From NCBI GenBank assembly GCA_963556695.1, contig CAUWAG010000010.1, positions 3,968,001 to 4,032,000 on the forward strand: a stretch of 64,000 nt of DNA. Direction: 5' to 3'. How positions within the stretch are numbered: the first letter of the stretch is position 1; each line of letters opens with the position of its first letter. The notes below the pieces were generated by a model, which was not told where the DNA came from, searched no databases, and saw only the letters and a list, made by a program, of their open reading frames with translations. This document shows positions 12,132 to 22,419 of the stretch, one piece after another. The position numbers and the translations under genes were made by a program. Source of the stretch: Anthostomella pinea. Lineage: Eukaryota > Ascomycota > Sordariomycetes > Xylariales > Xylariaceae.

Positions 12132-13038
12132 TCGCGCCACTACATCAAATGGCGCCTTAGGCTGGGATACCATAGGTTGTCTTCATAGTAATGTTGAAGG
12201 CAGAAAGGTTGAGTAGTAGTAGGACCGTTACACTCATTTATTGCAGTCAAGCCAAAGCCACGACTTGTCTGTATTTCCAATATAGACTTACCGAGGCATC
12301 TTCAAATTAAACAGAGCCCCGGGATATGACTTGGAGCAAGCCTGCTGCTATAATAGTGACAAGGTTACTGTAAGTAAAACAATGATACCAAAAAATCGTG
12401 AGCTTTGTGGCTTGGAGAGGGCAGTAAATCGAAGCACGGCCGCGATGATTGATGCTCATACCAAAATCCAGTGGCCTGAGAACCAAACGTGCTTTTCGTG
12501 CATCCCCCTTTTCTAAGCCTCCACCCATTCACCTACATCAACGCCGATGTAACCTGGCCTTCCCAACTGATCCAAACGGCAACTCCCATATCTCAGCCTC
12601 GCCGATCCCACATCTCAACCACCCTCGCATCTCTCAAGTAACTGTAAGTTCTTTTGACCCAAGCAGCGACTCCCACATTTCAACCTCGCCGATCCCACAT
12701 CTCAACCGCCCTCATAGCTCCCAAGTGACCGTACGTGCTTCTAACCCACCGGGATTTTTCTTTTTTTACCCTCCAGGCAGCTTGCAGTCCTGAACGCCAC
12801 CTCACCTGCACCCCCACCTCTTCACGTCAATGAATGTTTTCGTGACCATTAACTTTACCACAGCAACCAGTACCTCGCCGCAACAACCACCTTTCGCGTC
12901 CGTTCCCTCTCGCGTTCTTCTCACGACCGCAATCTGCTACAAGGTTCCGACCACGCGATACATAAAAGCAACCACAATCAGCACACGGCTCGCACTCATC
13001 ACACCTACCCAAAAGCGAAAACATCCGATCCATCCACC
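12132..13038. other. leader/promoter region of the Myb-like gene
   Basis: This stretch holds the 85-bp duplication listed separately, a T-run at 12760, and C/A-rich leader sequence up to the ATG at 13039. No other gene is supported. Confidence 0.45.
12579..12745. repeat. 85-bp tandem duplication, two diverged copies
   Basis: Copy 1 starts about 12579 and copy 2 about 12664. Both contain the exact core CCTCGCCGATCCCACATCTC and end in similar segments (AAGTAACTGTAAGTTCTT and AAGTGACCGTACGTGCTT). Each end resembles a splice donor, GTAAGT or GTACGT. It lies about 300 bp upstream of the Myb-like start codon. Confidence 0.75.
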
Positions 13039-13532
13039 ATGCCCCCAAAGCAGAACGACCAGGGCGCGACCAAGGCGGTCCTAACCGACAAGGAACAGGA
13101 GCTCTTCCTCTCATTGTTCAAGCACATGAAGTCCACACCCGACTTCGACTGGGAGGCGGTCCGCGAGGAGAATGGCTTCAAGACCGTCGAGGTCGCCAAG
13201 GTTCGTCGTGCACCTTCCACACCTCACATTTCCATTGAATGACACCTCACTTTTCCATTGAATTACACCTCCTTTCTCCATTTAATACCATGCTAACAGG
13301 TCTGCAGAAGCGTCTTTACCAGGTCAAGAAGCATCTCGGCATCACGGACGCGCCTGCCGCCGAAGGCAGCGCGTCGCCAAAGGGTGTCAAGAAGAACCCT
13401 GCGGCGGCCAAGAAGCGTGCTGCGACCAAGGCAAAGAAGCACGCCAAGGAGACTCTCGAGGAGGATGCCGAGGACGAGGCCGTCGTTAAGGATGAGGCCA
13501 TCCGTGGAGATGAGGCGGACGAGGGTGTCTGA
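13039..13532 (+). CDS. small Myb/SANT-like protein with basic-acidic tail
   Basis: Two exons (13039-13200 and 13308-13532) join in phase to give 128 residues. The N-terminal half (LTDKEQELFLSLFKHMKSTP, then DFDWEAVREENGF and KRLYQVKKHLGI) has the tryptophan spacing and three-helix look of the short Myb-like/SANT-like domains common in filamentous ascomycetes. The C-terminal half is a lysine/alanine-rich stretch (KKNPAAAKKRAATKAKKHAK) followed by an acidic tail (EEDAEDEAVVKDEAI). This fits a small nuclear or chromatin-associated protein, but no specific role can be named. The 107-nt intron contains three near-copies of a CACCTCAC/TTTCCATTGAAT unit. The alternative acceptor at 13299 breaks the frame, so 13308 is preferred. 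Confidence 0.75.
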
Positions 13533-14430
13533 GGATTGGCATAACACTGTGCAGCAGGTTCATTGGAAGGTCACACGAGCCTGAACCGAATATCCGGCAG
13601 CACCCAGGCTCTTTGTGCGGTTGGAAGTACCGTCATGGTCACGCTGCCTACGGGATTAGGTATCATTGCATTCTAGGGTTTGGCTTGCCGGTTGTGATAG
13701 AGCACACAGAGGCGAATTCCAGTGCGTTGGGTCAACGTTAGGACAAATGACACAATTTCTCTGCCGAGCAGCCGTGGTGCAAGTGGACTAACTGACTTGT
13801 CTATGTTCTCCGTCCTGTTGGAATTGCTCTTATGCAGATGAGCTGCATTACTTCTATGACATCCCTTTTAGCCGCTGCCCATGTCAGAGGCCAGGACGAG
13901 GACCATTAGATGACTTGCATTGCGATGTGAACGGCACCAACGCCCATGATAAAGGATGAGCTTCCAATCAAGCGCGTCACAGCCCGGGTAACACAGTGTA
14001 ACGGGTGATCCACTAACCCCTCTTGACAGGTACCTATAACCCCACCCGAGGTCAAGCCACGACCCCACGTCCTTCCCAGGCAGTTTCTCAGACTTCAACA
14101 CCACTTCCTTAACTCCATTGTCTATACACATACGTGCCCGACGTATGCTTTTGAGTTCGATCGGTGGTACTCCTTTGCATTATACCCGACCTCTCATGTC
14201 TCGCTGGCACTGAGGCAGGCACCCAGAGCTTCTAGGCTACCAGGTGTACTCTGATGCATAGACATTCTTCACCACAACTGATCTCACGTCACCCGGCTCT
14301 CAGATGCTTCAAACCAACCAGGACTGGACATATCTGGACAGACTGACATATTAAACACCGCAACATCTTGCCAGTCCAGGACCAGCATATTCAAAAACAG
14401 GCTGTCAAGTTTCAATATCTATTCAGTATC
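13533..14430. other. intergenic, promoter of lipase-like gene
   Basis: This is ordinary intergenic DNA between tandem plus-strand genes. No domain-bearing frame and no RNA gene were recognised. Confidence 0.45.
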
Positions 14431-16731
14431 ATGGATGCCGCCCGCGCCTTCAAATTAGATTCAAGGCCCTCAGCGGTTACGAACCGGCCTTCGAGCGGTG
14501 GGCGCAGCCCCTCACCTACGGGATTCGGAGGTCTCTACAGCCTCAGGGACCCCCGCGCATCCTCAGCCCAGTCCTTGACACCCTCACTTCCCGAGTACGA
14601 GGAAATCGAACGGCGCACGCTGCTGATTATCTACATTCATGGCTTCATGGGCAATGACTCTTCATTCCAGTCCTTTCCAGCTCATGTGCACAAGTATCTC
14701 AAGCTGGCCCTCGCCGACACTCACCACATCCACACCAAGATCTATCCCAAATACAAGACATACAAGGCCATCGATGTAGCTCGCGACAACTTCAGCAAAT
14801 GGCTGGAACCACACGAGTCCCCCAAGACCGATGTCATCCTCGTCGGTCATTCAATGGGAGGGTTGCTGGCTGCCGACGTCGCCCTGATGGCAAGTGACCC
14901 AGCATTGGCCTGAAGATACCGTGACTGATGCTAGAAACAGCCATCCGCAGACCAAGTTGATCACCGTTACTTGCGACATCGCATCCTAGGGACAGTGAAC
15001 CTGGATGCCCCTTTACTTGGCCTTCACCCGGGTATTATAGTATCTGGTATCTCTAGTCTCTTTCGGAAGATCGAGCCACCAAAGCCACCGGGGGAGCCAG
15101 CCTTTCAGCCCAGGTCCAGCCAGGCCGCATCAGGTATCACCTCACCAACTGAGTCGACATACTCCCGGCCGTCCATGGCGTCTGAAATGTCACTAGCTTC
15201 GCCAACATCGCCAGGGCAGTTTGCCCCCCCTGCTTCAACCCTTGACCCTTACTTCAACCCTGCTTTCCCCAATGATGTCCGTCGCGAAGACCGGCCTTGG
15301 TGGAAGAACGTCGTCCATTTCGTGCAGAAGCACAACTCGGAGGGACTGATCGACGCAGCCTCTCATCATATCATGTCTCATCTAGAATTCGGTAGCTGCC
15401 TGATGGATCTGAACGGCCTCAAGACCAGGTACGAGAATATTCGCAAGTTGGAAGACGTGGATGATCTCAAACATTATGGCTTTCCCCACGTTCCACCTCA
15501 AGTTCGTTTCATTCAGTATTATACGATATGCCATGGGTATCCCAAAAAGCCCAAGACGCAGAACCCCGAAAAAGAAGAGGACTCTTTGAAGTCCAAAACA
15601 AACGTCAGCTCAGAGGCTGCCACACCAGGGATATTCACCGAGGACCCTATAAACACTGCAACCAACCAACCAATCTCGACCGAGGACCACAGCAACGACC
15701 ATAACCGCGACTCAAAACCTCTGAACTCTTTTGATGCAACCCACAAGGAGGGTCTTGCCCCGTTGGACGAGTCCGATGGTTCCCGCTCAAGCATGGAGAT
15801 GCTCGACCCCGCTCCTATGCTTGATGAAACTGAACACCCTGACTCAACGGGGACAGCCGGCGTAACTGACCAACCGCCTGAAAAGGACAGCCCACCAGTT
15901 GAGCCAGAGCCACAGTCTGTTCAGGCTGTGGATGAAGATCCCAACACCGACACGATTGATGCCAAGCCTCCAGAGGGTGCCTCTCTGATGGAACGGTCCT
16001 CAACAGTCGACAAGGCGACAACAGCGGAACTCACGGATGCAGTAACGGATCTCGATCTTGACCTTCCCACAATACCGGAATTGCCTCCGAGACCGGAGCT
16101 GCCTAATCTAGAGCAGTACACAGATAAAGACGCGCGGAAACAGGCCGAGAAAGAGGGGAAGAGGGTACAGAAGGCTTACGACCAAAGTGTCAAGAACCGT
16201 GAGAAGGCAATCAAAGAGCGGCAGAAGATCATTGACAAGCGGAAGAAGAAGAGAGCTCAGGAGGCTGAAAAGCGCCAAAAGGAGGCTCAGAAGCAACGGC
16301 AGAAGGACGAGGCTGCCGCCACTGCCGCAGTCGCAGCGGCCATGAAACACGAGGCATCCTTGCCAGAGAACACACCTGGGACCACACAGTCTGCCGCTGC
16401 TCTCAGCCAGCAGATGTCAGGAGCCTCGTTAGACGATTCTAGCTTGATGTCGCCAGAGTCACGAGCACTCACCGACCAACAAGACAAGACTAAGCCCCCA
16501 AAGAAGATGAAGGATCGCAAGTTCATCAACGTTCCCAAGGTCAACGGGGAGGTCGATCCGAAATGGGTTAGGATCTTCATGAAGGATATCGACGAGACCG
16601 GCGCGCATACGGGCCTCTTCTTCTCGGGGGAGCACTACGAGAAGCTCGTGGGTGATGTTGGTGACACGATCGTGAAATGGGTCCATGAGGATATGACGAA
16701 ACGGGCCATTCTGGAGATAGGGGTAGATTGA
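14431..16731 (+). CDS. alpha/beta-hydrolase (DUF676/lipase-like) with long charged C-terminal region
   Basis: Exon 1 (14431-14889) and exon 2 (14941-16731) give 749 residues. The catalytic part shows LLIIYIHGFMGNDSSFQSFP (oxyanion strand and HGF) and the nucleophile elbow DVILVGHSMGGLLAADVA (Ser in GHSMG, about residue 140). It continues in exon 2 with HRILGTVNLDAPLLGLHPG. This matches the fungal serine-hydrolase group related to DUF676. A Ser/Pro/Thr/Glu-rich region follows, then a K/E/Q-rich coiled coil (about residues 545-640, ARKQAEKEGKRVQKAYDQSV). A conserved-looking C-terminus (KFINVPKVNGEVDPKWVRIF, ETGAHTGLFF) ends the protein. The intron appears to be GC-AG: donor GCAAGT at 14890, acceptor at 14940. 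The phase works only with that donor or a less good alternative 4 nt downstream. Substrate unknown. Confidence 0.8.
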
Positions 16732-17147
16732 GGACGGGCCAATGAGGGCAGAAGCATGTAATGGTGGCCAGATTGGAACCCTGTTGGCAGGCTTGCGTAT
16801 TAGAGTAGAGCCGAGAGATGAAATGAATCGAGACTCCCTATTATAAGCCTTCGGAAATATGCATCACAGTTCTGAGGCGTTTGGTGGTGGTGCCGGTGCT
16901 GAAGGGCGGGAGAGCGAAAAAGGGAACCTGTTGAAGCGGATCCAGGCCAAGGTGGTGAGGAATGGAAGAGGGGTCCAGGGGGTTCCGCTTGGGGAGGAGA
17001 ACCTGAGGGCCTTGCTCGAGGGACGGCAGGTCGCGCGCATGGGAACCAACCAAGCCCCGGTGCGACTGACACATTTTTTGTCCGCTTTCATGACTCAAAA
17101 GACGCATCTACGTACCTAACACACCTGGTTGCAACATAAGTTAGCTA
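16732..17147. other. 3' flank of lipase-like gene up to the mariner target site
   Basis: No gene is supported. Overlapping short frames on both strands look like non-coding sequence. The TA at 17146-17147 is the target site of the mariner element. Confidence 0.45.
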
Positions 17148-18496
17148 CACTCCCCGACCAGAAGTCTCCGAGCCCACTTTTCGAGCAGCCCTACACGCCT
17201 ACACCTTCCAACTTTCAGCATTCACCACGCACCCATCTCTCACTGTAATAATATGAAAAAAACTGTATTATATAAGCCATTCAATAGTGTGTGTACCAAC
17301 CACCTGTACTTTTCACTGCGGCGATTCGGTTGCTGAGAGATTCGACGAGAACGCGTACATCCTCAGGATCGATCTCTGACCACACCCTTTCGATTAACTG
17401 TCTGGTATATGCCTTGTGGGCAATATTAGCCTTCAAATCAGCGAAACCAGGCTCGATTCTCCGTATCTGCTTCTTTAGAAGTACCCAAACGTGCTCGATC
17501 GGGTTCAAATCAGGGCTGTGAGCAGGCCAGTCGATCGTCCAGATGCCGTGCTCCTCTAGCCACTCTGGAGTGCCTCCAAATTGATGGATACGAGCGTTAT
17601 CTTGCATAAAAGGATCCCCAGCCTCGTAGAACAGAAGGAGCCCTTCCTCAAGGACGTCTTGATATGAAACTGAAGATACTCCTCCGCAAGGAGCATCCTC
17701 ATTGGGCTCGCAGAAGATGATTTTGCCTAGGCCACCTTCTCCGCCGCGTAACCAGATCAAGGCCCAATACATAATGAAGATACGGGGTCTCCCATGACTC
17801 CGAGGGTTCACGAGATCCTGCCTATAATGTTCAGAAGAGAGGCGGATGACCTAATCGCCCAGATTATCGGGTGAATTCTGGACCGTGACTTCGTCTGAGA
17901 AGAGCGTTCGCATCAGCTCCTCCAGAGCCTCTGGGGAGTCGTATTTATTATAAAAAGCGAGCCTCTCTCGTGTGTCATCTTCCGTAAGCTCGATCCGCTT
18001 CGCTGCCTTCCACTTGCGAAGCCCATGAGCGTGAAGAACACGCTTGATAGTGGTATAAGAGCTGAGGACCCTGTTCTCCTTCTTGAGCTCTTTGTAGGTA
18101 ACTTTGGGGTACTTTTGTGCCATTTTAATTAGCTGAGTTTCTTCGCGCTTGTTTAGAATCCTTATGGCTCCCTCTCGAGGTCGAGAGACCGTGGTGTTAT
18201 GCTCTCTAGCAGTGTTGATAATGTCGGTCACGGTTTGAGGCCGATCCAGATGGAACGCGCTCGTGACATCGTCGCGCCTTGTGCCTGCTGTCCTGGCAGC
18301 CATAATAGCTGCACGAGCTTCGGAAGTAAATTCCTGGTTTGGCCCGCGATTTGTGGTCAGAATTGTACCAACCTTTTATAAATCCATCGTTTTGGTATTG
18401 AGTAAATAAAAGGTGAAGAAGGAAGGGGGTCGCGAGCGCGTAGACGCGTTTTGAAACTAGCGTGGTGGATGCTCGGAGACTTTTGGAGGGTCAGTG
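17148..18496 (-). mobile_element. Tc1/mariner element with TIRs and TA target duplication
   Basis: The element is 1,349 bp and flanked by TA at 17146-17147 and 18497-18498. The left end begins CACTCCCCGACCAGAAGTCT and the reverse complement of the right end begins CACTGACCCTCCAAAAGTCT. The two ends match at 21 of 26 positions, including the run AAGTCTCCGAGC. It carries one transposase gene on the minus strand filling most of its length. Intact ends plus TA flanks show a complete insertion and not a fragment. Confidence 0.88.
17281..18303 (-). pseudogene. Tc1/mariner transposase (DD34E), one in-frame stop
   Basis: The frame starts at the ATG at 18303 (MAARTAGTRRDDVTSAFHLD) and runs for about 340 codons to 17281. 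The N-terminal helix-turn-helix region has TQLIKMAQKYPKVTYKELKK and SYTTIKRVLHAHGLRKWKAA. The catalytic region shows the first Asp in TLFSDEVTVQ, the second in PFMQDNARIHQF and the Glu in WPAHSPDLNPIEHVW. There are 34 residues between the second and third catalytic residues, which is the DD34E spacing of Tc1-like elements. A single TAG at 17851-17853 interrupts the same reading frame just after SPDNLGD. A CAG-to-TAG change, which RIP would produce, is the simplest explanation. Otherwise the gene looks intact, so the copy is recent or lightly mutated. Confidence 0.87.
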
Positions 18497-18498
18497 TA

Positions 18499-19489
18499 GT
18501 CCATTGCCACGACCTTCACCACCTTCTTTCCCATATTGACCCTTACATTCCCTCTCACATACATTCTTTCTCGATTTCACAATCCCGAATTGGGTCGGTC
18601 TGAGCTACCGCGGTCGCCGTCGTGGTCTCTTGCTTCTGCTGTCAGTGAGGGCTGGCTCTGGCTCTGGCTCTGGCTCCACCGTCGTTGCAATAGTATCCGT
18701 GACTCAGCTGTCTCGGGCGGCTTCAGCGTATGTAACTATGCTGCGCCTCCCAGACAACAGAAGCCAGGTGTCAATATGATATTGCCATGCGTCTGTGGTT
18801 CTGGCCTTATTTGCGTTGAAGTAGGCCTGTTCTCGTACTATCTCAAACAAGTAAATGGCGTCTGCATGTATGGTGTCATTTATAACAACGGACTATAAAC
18901 ACAGTCCGACGCTCTTCCACTAGGAGGCAAATTTAGGAACCGCAAGGGCTATTCGCGTCTCTCATCGTTGGATACATTGTCTTGTCCCCACGATTTGCCC
19001 TGACCTGGGTGCTTGCCGCCAAACTGTCGAATTGATTTATCCGAAGACGACAGGCCCATCATCACCTCTACCTATAGCTGCAAGTCGGCACGCGGGGCGG
19101 ATTGGATCTGCGAGCCAATGCTGCCAGTATTCAAGCATATTTTACCACGCAGTGAATAGGTCTCCATTGGAAGGGCCGCGCAGTTTCGTATGTGCGTGTC
19201 TGTTGGCTAGCAGACCACACTTGAGATTCCTAGCTGATGGAATGCTCCAAAGAGGGTGTTGTGATACCCCTGTGCTCTTCGGAACAGCTTGGTTGGCGTG
19301 CTATTGCTGTGTATGCGTCCGATCCCAACGCGCGTGTCGAAGCGTTCGGTATCAGCTCCGGGACCAGAAGAAACGAGCCCGTCTGGACCGGCCTCGGCTG
19401 ACCTGTGTAGCGGCGCCAACCACAGGTACTTCGTTCGTACAGGTCGTGTACACATTTCGTCATATATATCCCGAGACAGCTCCTTTCCT
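18499..19489. other. intergenic with a short GGCTCT repeat
   Basis: There is a (GGCTCT)n run at about 18652-18678. A frame of about 120 codons at 18536-18898 has no recognisable domain and low-complexity coding. Nothing else is supported before the 3' end of the rhodopsin-like gene. Confidence 0.4.
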
Positions 19490-20897
19490 TCAACTGCGCT
19501 CCTCAAACCTGGGATGGCTGAAGTTCTTCGGCAGCACCATCACACAGGGTGGCGTCACAAGCGTCGACGACGAGGTCTCGCTGAATCTTATGAACCGGTC
19601 CGTTTCGTGACCATTCGCAAACGTTCCAGAGGTCTTCTCATTGTACTCCTCCCACCGCCCATCTCCCGATACATCCGTTACCGGCACCGCCCTCGCAGCC
19701 TCGGGGTCCGCATACTTTCTCTCGATGGCCGGTGCGTGTCTCGGGCCCCCGTCATGGGAGCGCAGCGCTTGCATGCGGTACGTCCCCTGATCGTCAAAGG
19801 TGCGCGTCTTGCGCGCCGTGCTGCCTGCCACCGTGGCCAGCAGCTTGGGAAACACGCGCGTGAGCATGGGTCGCAGGGTCGGCAGGCACGCGCAGATGAT
19901 GCTGAGGTTGCTCTCGACGCCCGACCATACGCCCAGGTTGACGCCGGCGGTGGAGGGGTCGTGCGCGGTGGAGAGTCGGTAGATGGACACCAGGCGCATG
20001 ACGGAGGCGACGCAGGCGCTGCGCCTTGAGGTTAGCGGACCGGTTTCTATAACTCATGCTGATTTGATCTAGGTGGCGAGTGGGGAGAAAGCTTACACAG
20101 CACCGATCGTGAAGACCACTGTCAGAGCAATGCGTTGCTGCTTGGCGATCTGCAGCTTGCGTATCAGGGGCACCGGTATGGCGAAGATGAGCAGGTCGAA
20201 GGCGATGTTCAAGCTCGACGTTACGAACATGAACATGGTCTTGTCGATACAATGCCCGTCGCCGTCCAGCACCCCCCAGGACAGCTTGATAGGGACACAT
20301 TCGAAGATCTCGCCGAAGAAGAGGGTGAGGCCAAAAACGGTCAGCGCCGCAAGGAGTGTCCGGCATAATAGCAGGACGCCCTTGGTGGACCAGATTCGCG
20401 TATACGATGCGACGATCGACATCTTGACCAGTGCTGTTGATAGTCCCCACAGAGCTGGTGACACCCACATTGCCTGGCAGCCGTGTTAGTTGTATTTCGT
20501 GTCATCATATGCGTTTCTCGAGACATGCCTGGTTGATGCGAATACCGGCCTCAGGAGTGAGACTCGGGAAAGGGTCGCCAAAGCCAATCGCAACCGCTGG
20601 TCAAGCATTAGCTTAGAGTTCAGACACCAGACCGCCAGACCCAGGCCACCGACCGATCATATTCGCGATGTAGGTCGCGACGGAGAGGCACTACGCGAGC
20701 GCGTTAGTATTCTAAGATCGACAGGAGCTATAATGGGACACACTGACGATCGCGGCCAAGCAGAACCAGTCATCCGCCCCCGTGTTCTTCAGTAACACCG
20801 CCCGGACGTGAAGCCGGAGGCCAACTGCCACAAGGGCAAAGAATAGGAGGATAGTGACCGAATACACTAGCGGGAGAGCCTTCTCGGAGACCGCCAT
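19490..20897 (-). CDS. fungal rhodopsin-like integral membrane protein (PTH11-like family)
   Basis: This is a seven-transmembrane protein of the large fungal family with the rhodopsin-like domain, lacking a CFEM domain. Exon 1 starts at 20897, and TM1 is LVYSVTILLFFALVAVGLRL. The loop motif GADDWFCLAAIVS, with its DD, is characteristic. Further exons encode CLSVATYIANMI, AIGFGDPFPSLTPEAGIRIN, then AMWVSPALWGLSTALVKMSI (TM3). Later come LLAALTVFGLTLFFGEIFEC, SSLNIAFDLLIFAIPVPLIR and RIALTVVFTIGAV, and the last exon starts ACVASVMRLVSIYRL. The motif CLPTLRPMLTRVFPK after TM7 and a hydrophilic cytoplasmic tail to 19490 fit the family. At least four short introns are needed, all with consensus ends. 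It is probably a plasma-membrane sensor or receptor-like protein with unknown ligand. Confidence 0.82.
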
Positions 20898-22419
20898 CCT
20901 TCCGTGTCAAGCCGTGTAGCCTTGACTCCGTAAGCGCGGGTCCGTCTCCCAGACTATAGATGTCGCGCTGAAGAGGCAGAGGAACGGCGATATCAACGAG
21001 TCGTCGGTGGAGGGGGTGCGCTATAACAATGATCTGAGCTTGCTAATTATAGCCGTTAGAGTGCGGGTTCCGGCGGAAGCAAGCACTTACAAGACATCAG
21101 ATGATTCTCTAGCGTTTGTGTCGAGAATCGAGATCCACGCAAAGCTGGGGTGTACACCACACACCACACATAGTGATGATGATGCAGGGGGCGGTTCCTG
21201 CTGTGACTGCTCCTCGGGGCCGGGGACGTTGCACGACATAACGTGTGCGTCGTACTGCCGGCCGAGTCTCGGCCAGACATCGGGCATGCGTGCTCCTCCA
21301 ATGGAAGATGTGGACTTCGTTGCAGAGGCAAGCGGTGCGGATAAGCTATACCAAGATACAGCTAGCTCGATGGCCTCGATGGTGCCGGAATAGTCGCGTT
21401 CTATCGTGATCGTGCCGCCATGGTGCGGATAATGGATCTCCTCCATAGAGCGGGAAGATCACTGACACGATGGAGTTCGGCGACCTCGGGGTACAGCTCT
21501 TGGCCCCCCACCGCCCTGGGGTTCAGCTGGCCGTCCCATCTCGAAGCCGACCGCCAGTATACCTTTGCAAGGTGATCTTGTATCCTTCCCGCCGTGCGCT
21601 GATAACACATACCGGTACCCATGCCACTGATCTGATTGTGAACATACCGCCGCGCCACGATCGTATCACGTGTTCTAACTGTAGCCTGGTTAGGTAGGTA
21701 GGTAGGCTTCGTCATATCGCAGATGTATCACTCTCTAAAGCGTGCCACGGCATCGGGTCAAAACTGCATGACGACCGCCGCGATAAAGATGGTGGATGTC
21801 TGAGGTGTGAGCACATCTCGGCTACAACCTCAACGACAGGTTGGAGGTTATCTGGTTCTTAGCCCCTTTGGAGCACCGATCGGGCACGGAAAAGTAAGGC
21901 CCCGGCAGCCCCGGGCGCCGATGTGCCCTAACCAAGTCGCTACAGTGGTTATAAGAGTTACGCACGGCTGTAGCTACCCCCTGGGGCTCTCTCTCCGCTA
22001 ATCACGCAACGTCCCCGTGGGCCGTGGGAGATTGCCGCGTAGATACGGCGCGGGGAGGATGCATGCGGCTTGCGCCATGGTCGCCGACCTAGAAATAGAA
22101 GGCCGCTAGCCCCGATCGAGGAACGGGAGCGACGCAGGTTTGATGCAGGGGACTTCTTGCCCATGACTCTTGACTTATGAGTGAGTATGTGGACTGTCTT
22201 GCATGACCTAGTCTTTGCCTATTCGACGTTGCGCCAGCTTCGTCGTTTGCTGAGACTGAGGCGACAGGCTCGCTTTATGGCACGAAACAGGGAAAACGCG
22301 CTCAATATTGCGTATATCGATTGAGACACCGGCCTCCGACGTGAATGGACCTTCTACATCTCATATGTAATCTCCAGGGGACTGCCGATAGCCACGAGGG
22401 AGTAGGATCAGATTGCATG
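20898..22419. other. intergenic, possible small hypothetical gene on minus strand at 21087-21715
   Basis: Minus-strand frames at 21715-21401 and 21446-21087 (the latter starts MEEIHYPHHGGTITIERDYS) could belong to one spliced gene, but I recognise no family and cannot place introns with confidence. A 66-bp dispersed repeat lies at 21873-21938. The rest shows nothing supported. Confidence 0.25.
21873..21938 (+). repeat. dispersed repeat, copy 1
   Basis: This segment begins CACCGATCGGGCACGGAAAA and ends TAACCAAGT. It is similar over about 65 bp, with gaps, to 26771-26832. The shared cores are CGGGCACGGA and AACCAAGT. No coding potential; perhaps the relic of an unidentified mobile element. Confidence 0.5.

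Noticed and set aside
15815..16686. Several minus-strand frames of 60-97 codons
   Set aside because: Antisense to the charged region of the lipase-like protein; leucine runs mirror its K/E codons.
19794..20468. Minus-strand frame of 224 codons
   Set aside because: It is in a different frame from the rhodopsin-like exons that cover the same bases, and its composition is His/Arg/Pro-rich shadow sequence.
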